Shown piece after piece: positions 17,303 through 20,298 of a stretch of 20,298 nucleotides of DNA (positions are counted from its first letter, which is position 1; every line of letters begins with the position of its first letter). Both the position numbers and the translations under genes were made by a program. Source of the DNA: JBGPEQ01 sp035518775 (GTDB lineage: Bacteria > Pseudomonadota > Alphaproteobacteria > Dongiales > Dongiaceae). The DNA is taken from positions 1-20,298 of the forward strand of contig DATIXH010000457.1 of NCBI GenBank assembly GCA_035518775.1, read 5' to 3'. The notes under the pieces were generated by a model. It saw nothing but the letters and a program-made list of their open reading frames with translations. It ran no database searches and was not told where the DNA came from.

Positions 17303-19510
17303 CTATAGCGAGCGCGCGAGGCCGGGCGTCGCGTAGCCGACGTGGCCGAGCGCCTCGGCAATCTCCGGCAGGATGGCGGGATCGTCGATGGTGGCGGGCA
17401 TCTTGTAGTCCTGGCCGTCGGCGATCTTCTGCATGGTGCCGCGCAGGATCTTGCCGGAGCGCGTCTTCGGCAGGCGCTTCACCACCGTGGCGGTCTTGAA
17501 GGCGGCGACGGGGCCGATGCGGTCGCGCACCATCTGCACGACCTCCTTGCAGATATGGGCGTGATCGCGATTGACCCCGGCCTTCAGCACGACGAAGCCG
17601 AGCGGCACCTGGCCCTTCAGCTCGTCGGCGACGCCGATGACCGCGCACTCGGCCACGTCGGGGTGGGCCGCCAGCACCTCCTCCATCGCGCCCGTGGAGA
17701 GCCGGTGGCCGGCGACGTTGATGACGTCGTCGGTGCGGGCCATGACGTAGACGTAGCCGTCGGCATCCATGTAGCCGGCGTCGCCGGTCTGGTAGTAGCC
17801 GGGGTAGGTCGCGAGATAGGACCGCACATAGCGCTCGTCGGCGTTCCACAGCGTCGGCAGGGTGCCGGGAGGCAGCGGCAGCTTGCAGACGAGGGCGCCG
17901 ATGTCGCCGCGCTTGGCCTCGTGGCAGCCTTCGTCGACGACGCGCACGTCCCAGCCGGGCGCCGGCCTGGTGGGCGAGCCGTGCTTCACCGGCAGCGGTT
18001 CGATGCCCATGCAGTTGGCGCAGATCGCCCAGCCGGTCTCGGTCTGCCACCAATGGTCGATCACCGGCACCTTCAGGTGCTGTTCGGCCCATTCGAGCGT
18101 CGGCGGATCCGAGCGCTCGCCGGCCAGGAACAGCGTACGGAAGTGCGCGAGGTCGTAGTTGCGGATCAGCTTGCCCTCGGGATCCTCGCGCTTGATGGCG
18201 CGGAAGGCGGTGGGCGCGGTGAAGAGAGCGCGCACCTTGTGCTGGGCGATGACGCGCCAGAACGCGCCGGCGTCGGGCGTGCCCACGGGCTTGCCCTCGT
18301 AGAGCACCGTGGTGCAGCCGTAGAGCAGCGGCGCATAGACGATGTAGGAATGGCCGACCACCCAGCCGACGTCCGAGGCCGCCCAGTACACCTCGCCCGG
18401 CGTCATGCCGTAGATGTTCTTCATGCTCCAGTGCAGCGCGACGGCGTGGCCGCCATGGTCGCGCACGATGCCCTTGGGCTGGCCGGTGGTGCCACTCGTG
18501 TAGAGGATGTAGAGCGGGTCGGTGGCCTGCACGGGCACGCAATCGTGCGGCTTGGCGCACGCCATCGCCTCCTGCCAGTCGAGATCGCGCTCGGGGATCA
18601 GCTCGGCCCGCTCCAGCGGCCGCTGCAGGATGATGCAGCGCTCCGGCTTGTGGATGGCCATCATGATGGCGGCGTCGAGCAGCGGCTTGTAGGGGATGAC
18701 CTTGCTGACCTCGACCCCGCAGGAGGCGGAGACGATGACCTTCGGCGTGGCGTCGTTGATGCGGGTCGCCAGCTCGTTGGCGGCGAAACCGCCGAACACC
18801 ACGGAATGCACGGCCCCGATGCGGGCGCAGCCGAGCATGGCGATCAGCGCCTCCGGCACCATCGGCATGTAGAGGATGACGCGGTCGCCCTTGCCGACGC
18901 CGGCCTCGGCGAGCGCGCCGGCGAACTTCGCGACCTCGTCGCGCAGGCGTCGATAGGAATAGGTTCTGACCGTGTTGGTGACCGGACTGTCATAGATCAG
19001 GGCGGGCTGGTCGCCGCGGCCCTTGTCGACATGGCGGTCGAGGGCGTTGTAGCAGGTGTTGAGCACGCCGCCCTTGAACCAGCGGTAGAACGGCGGGTTC
19101 GAATCGTCGAGCACGCGGTCCCACTTCACGACCCAATCGAGAGCGGCGGCGGCCGCGCCCCAGAAGCCGTTGGGATCGGCGAGCGAACGCTGGTGCACCT
19201 CGGCCCAGGTCGGCAGTTTCTCGGCGACGCGCTCCTCCGGCTGCGGCGCGCCGGTCAAGGCGCGTTCCAGCATCGCCCGCTTGTCCGGCGCCTCGGCGCG
19301 CGGAACGGACAGCTGGGGCACCGCCCGTTTCGGCTTGGCCGCGGCTGCCGGGCGGGCGGATCGCTTCTTCGCCTTCGCTCTCGCCTTCGACGCCGGCGCT
19401 GCCCGGGGTCTGACTTTCTTCGGCGCTGCTTTCTTTGCGATCGCGCGCTTCGCCGCCTTCTTCTTCGCCGCCGGCTTGCGCGATTTCGGCTTCGCCTTCT
19501 TCGCCGCCAT
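17303..19510 (-). CDS. prpE: Propionyl-/acetyl-CoA synthetase (AMP-forming, PrpE-type) with Lys/Ala-rich N-terminal tail
   Basis: This cytoplasmic enzyme activates a short-chain acid with ATP and CoA through an acyl-adenylate. The adenylate-forming P-loop YTSGTTGQPKG lies at about residues 335-346. Family blocks include SVVFGGFAA, WVVGHSYIVYAPL, WWQTETGW and RTDDVINVAGHRLS. The C-terminal PKTRSGKILRG carries the catalytic, acetylatable Lys687. DDSNPPFYRWFKGG and CYNALDRHVDKG resemble PrpE (propionate-CoA ligase) more than Acs, so propionate is the favoured substrate, but acetate is possible. ATG 19510 is chosen because GGGGGAGGG lies 6 nt upstream; the in-frame ATG at 19531 would translate through that site. 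Residues 1 to about 70 are an added, low-complexity Lys/Ala/Pro/Arg tail (AAKKKAAKR, KKAAPKK) similar to histone-H1-like proteins and absent from typical PrpE. The gene is convergent with the sugar operon. Confidence 0.93.
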   Translation of the reverse strand: MAAKKAKPKSRKPAAKKKAAKRAIAKKAAPKKVRPRAAPASKARAKAKKRSARPAAAAKPKRAVPQLSVPRAEAPDKRAMLERALTGAPQPEERVAEKLPTWAEVHQRSLADPNGFWGAAAAALDWVVKWDRVLDDSNPPFYRWFKGGVLNTCYNALDRHVDKGRGDQPALIYDSPVTNTVRTYSYRRLRDEVAKFAGALAEAGVGKGDRVILYMPMVPEALIAMLGCARIGAVHSVVFGGFAANELATRINDATPKVIVSASCGVEVSKVIPYKPLLDAAIMMAIHKPERCIILQRPLERAELIPERDLDWQEAMACAKPHDCVPVQATDPLYILYTSGTTGQPKGIVRDHGGHAVALHWSMKNIYGMTPGEVYWAASDVGWVVGHSYIVYAPLLYGCTTVLYEGKPVGTPDAGAFWRVIAQHKVRALFTAPTAFRAIKREDPEGKLIRNYDLAHFRTLFLAGERSDPPTLEWAEQHLKVPVIDHWWQTETGWAICANCMGIEPLPVKHGSPTRPAPGWDVRVVDEGCHEAKRGDIGALVCKLPLPPGTLPTLWNADERYVRSYLATYPGYYQTGDAGYMDADGYVYVMARTDDVINVAGHRLSTGAMEEVLAAHPDVAECAVIGVADELKGQVPLGFVVLKAGVNRDHAHICKEVVQMVRDRIGPVAAFKTATVVKRLPKTRSGKILRGTMQKIADGQDYKMPATIDDPAILPEIAEALGHVGYATPGLARSL

Positions 19511-19516
19511 TGAACG

Positions 19517-19525
19517 CCCTCCCCC
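19517..19525 (-). promoter_or_regulatory. Ribosome binding site fixing the synthetase start at 19510
   Basis: GGGGGAGGG on the minus strand lies 6 nt before ATG 19510. The upstream ATG at 19531 is in the same frame but would include this site in the coding region. Confidence 0.6.
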
Positions 19526-19583
19526 GATCAAGCCCCGCAGACTATCATTGTGCGCAACGGCAGTTCGACTGCCAAGCGCCCGA

Positions 19584-20298
19584 CTAGCTGGCCGTCCAGG
19601 ATCGGTAGTCGGCGGCGAGGTGCTCGACGGCCGCCGCGAGGAATCGCCCGCCGGCCGCGGCGCTCGACAGGCCCGGATTGGAACCGATGCGGCCGTCCGG
19701 GAAGTTGCGGCGGTAGTCGTCGGCGTCGGCGAAGTCGCCGGTCGGCGCCACCGGCGGATCGAGCGTCATGGGCCGGGCCGCCTGGGGATAGACATGCCAG
19801 GTCATCGAGACTTCCGAAGGCGTGGCGTGGCTGCCCTCGGCATTGCCGTAGAGCTCCTTCGAGAGCTGTTTCACCGCCGGCGCCTCCCACCAGTTGCGCA
19901 GGCGGCACTTGACCCCCGGGCGGTTGCCGGCGCCGTCCATGCTGGTCTCGGCATAGACCTCGGAGAAGGCCGCATTCACGGTCGCGATGTTGCCGCCATG
20001 GCCGTTGATGAAATAGAAGCGGCGGAAGCCGTGGCGGGCGAGCGAGACGATGTTGTCGCGCACGATCGCCATGAGGGTCGAGGGCCGCAGGGTGATCGAG
20101 CCGGCGAAGCCCAGATGGTGCTGGGCCATGCCGACGGCGATGGTCGGCGCCACCAGCGCGCCGGCGGCCTCGCCGACGCCGCGCGCCACGGCCTCGGCGC
20201 AGATGGCGTCGGTGCCGACCAAGCCGTTCGGCCCGTGCTGCTCGGTCGAGCCGATGGGGATGATGATGCCGACGCTGGTCTTCAGGTAGGCCTCGACA
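19584..20298 (-). CDS. Creatininase-family amidohydrolase, 5' end beyond the window
   Basis: The frame is open to the right edge, so the N-terminus is missing; the visible part is about 238 residues of a family that is usually 240-270. It has the family's metal-site blocks in order: IPIGSTEQHGPN, LVGTDAICAEA, GMAQHHLGF, FYFINGHGGN and GSHATPSEVSM. These supply the Glu, His and Asp ligands of a dinuclear Zn/Mn centre. The family includes creatinine amidohydrolase and MftE-type peptidases, and it cleaves cyclic amides or small amide bonds. No mycofactocin genes are visible and specificity cannot be assigned. It lies 73 bp downstream-side of the synthetase start on the same strand, so its transcript may run into that gene. 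No hairpin was seen between them. Confidence 0.93.
   Translation of the reverse strand, partial: VEAYLKTSVGIIIPIGSTEQHGPNGLVGTDAICAEAVARGVGEAAGALVAPTIAVGMAQHHLGFAGSITLRPSTLMAIVRDNIVSLARHGFRRFYFINGHGGNIATVNAAFSEVYAETSMDGAGNRPGVKCRLRNWWEAPAVKQLSKELYGNAEGSHATPSEVSMTWHVYPQAARPMTLDPPVAPTGDFADADDYRRNFPDGRIGSNPGLSSAAAGGRFLAAAVEHLAADYRSWTAS

Noticed and set aside
17342..19513. A 723-codon plus-strand frame opposite the synthetase
   Set aside because: No domain is recognisable, and the opposite strand encodes an intact PrpE-type enzyme with all motifs.

Overview
The window is very GC-rich, and nearly all sequence is coding or short intergenic. The CUT2 sugar transporter, the PrpE-type synthetase, the long TolB-like/TPR regulator and the GC bias of all genes suggest an alphaproteobacterium, probably Rhodospirillales- or Rhizobiales-like. 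This is inferred from gene families only; there is no rRNA or tRNA. Because of the GC bias, long spurious open frames lie opposite almost every real gene.

Left part (1-8156). A minus-strand gene for a huge RTX calcium-binding repeat protein starts at 3008 and runs off the left edge. It consists of a module of about 447-449 residues, present twice in full plus the start of a third copy. Across a 561-bp intergenic region holding a perfect TGTGA-N6-TCACA palindrome and two small hairpins, a plus-strand gene encodes a 1528-residue SARP/BTAD-type regulator. It carries three tandem copies of a TolB-N-like domain, each followed by a helical (TPR-like) region.

Middle (8157-14330). After an intergenic region with nested inverted repeats (a REP-like element between convergent genes) come three minus-strand genes: a DUF2235 alpha/beta hydrolase, a DAO-family FAD oxidoreductase and a NYN-LOTUS putative RNase. 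Divergent from these, across an AT-rich promoter region, lies a tight two-gene unit. It encodes a histidine-kinase-like protein that lacks the phospho-accepting His and the N-box Asn, followed 2 bp later by a HerA-family hexameric ATPase.

Right part (14331-20298). A three-gene sugar ABC operon (ATPase, permease, periplasmic binding protein) is transcribed rightward. It ends at a perfect 14-bp hairpin shared with a convergent propionyl-/acetyl-CoA synthetase, which has an unusual Lys/Ala-rich histone-H1-like N-terminal tail. A creatininase-family amidohydrolase, 5'-truncated by the window edge, closes the window.

The strongest candidates for something undescribed are the pseudokinase-HerA pair with the divergent NYN-LOTUS gene, the triple TolB-N/TPR regulator beside the modular RTX gene, and the RTX module that carries an internal secretion-target-like segment.
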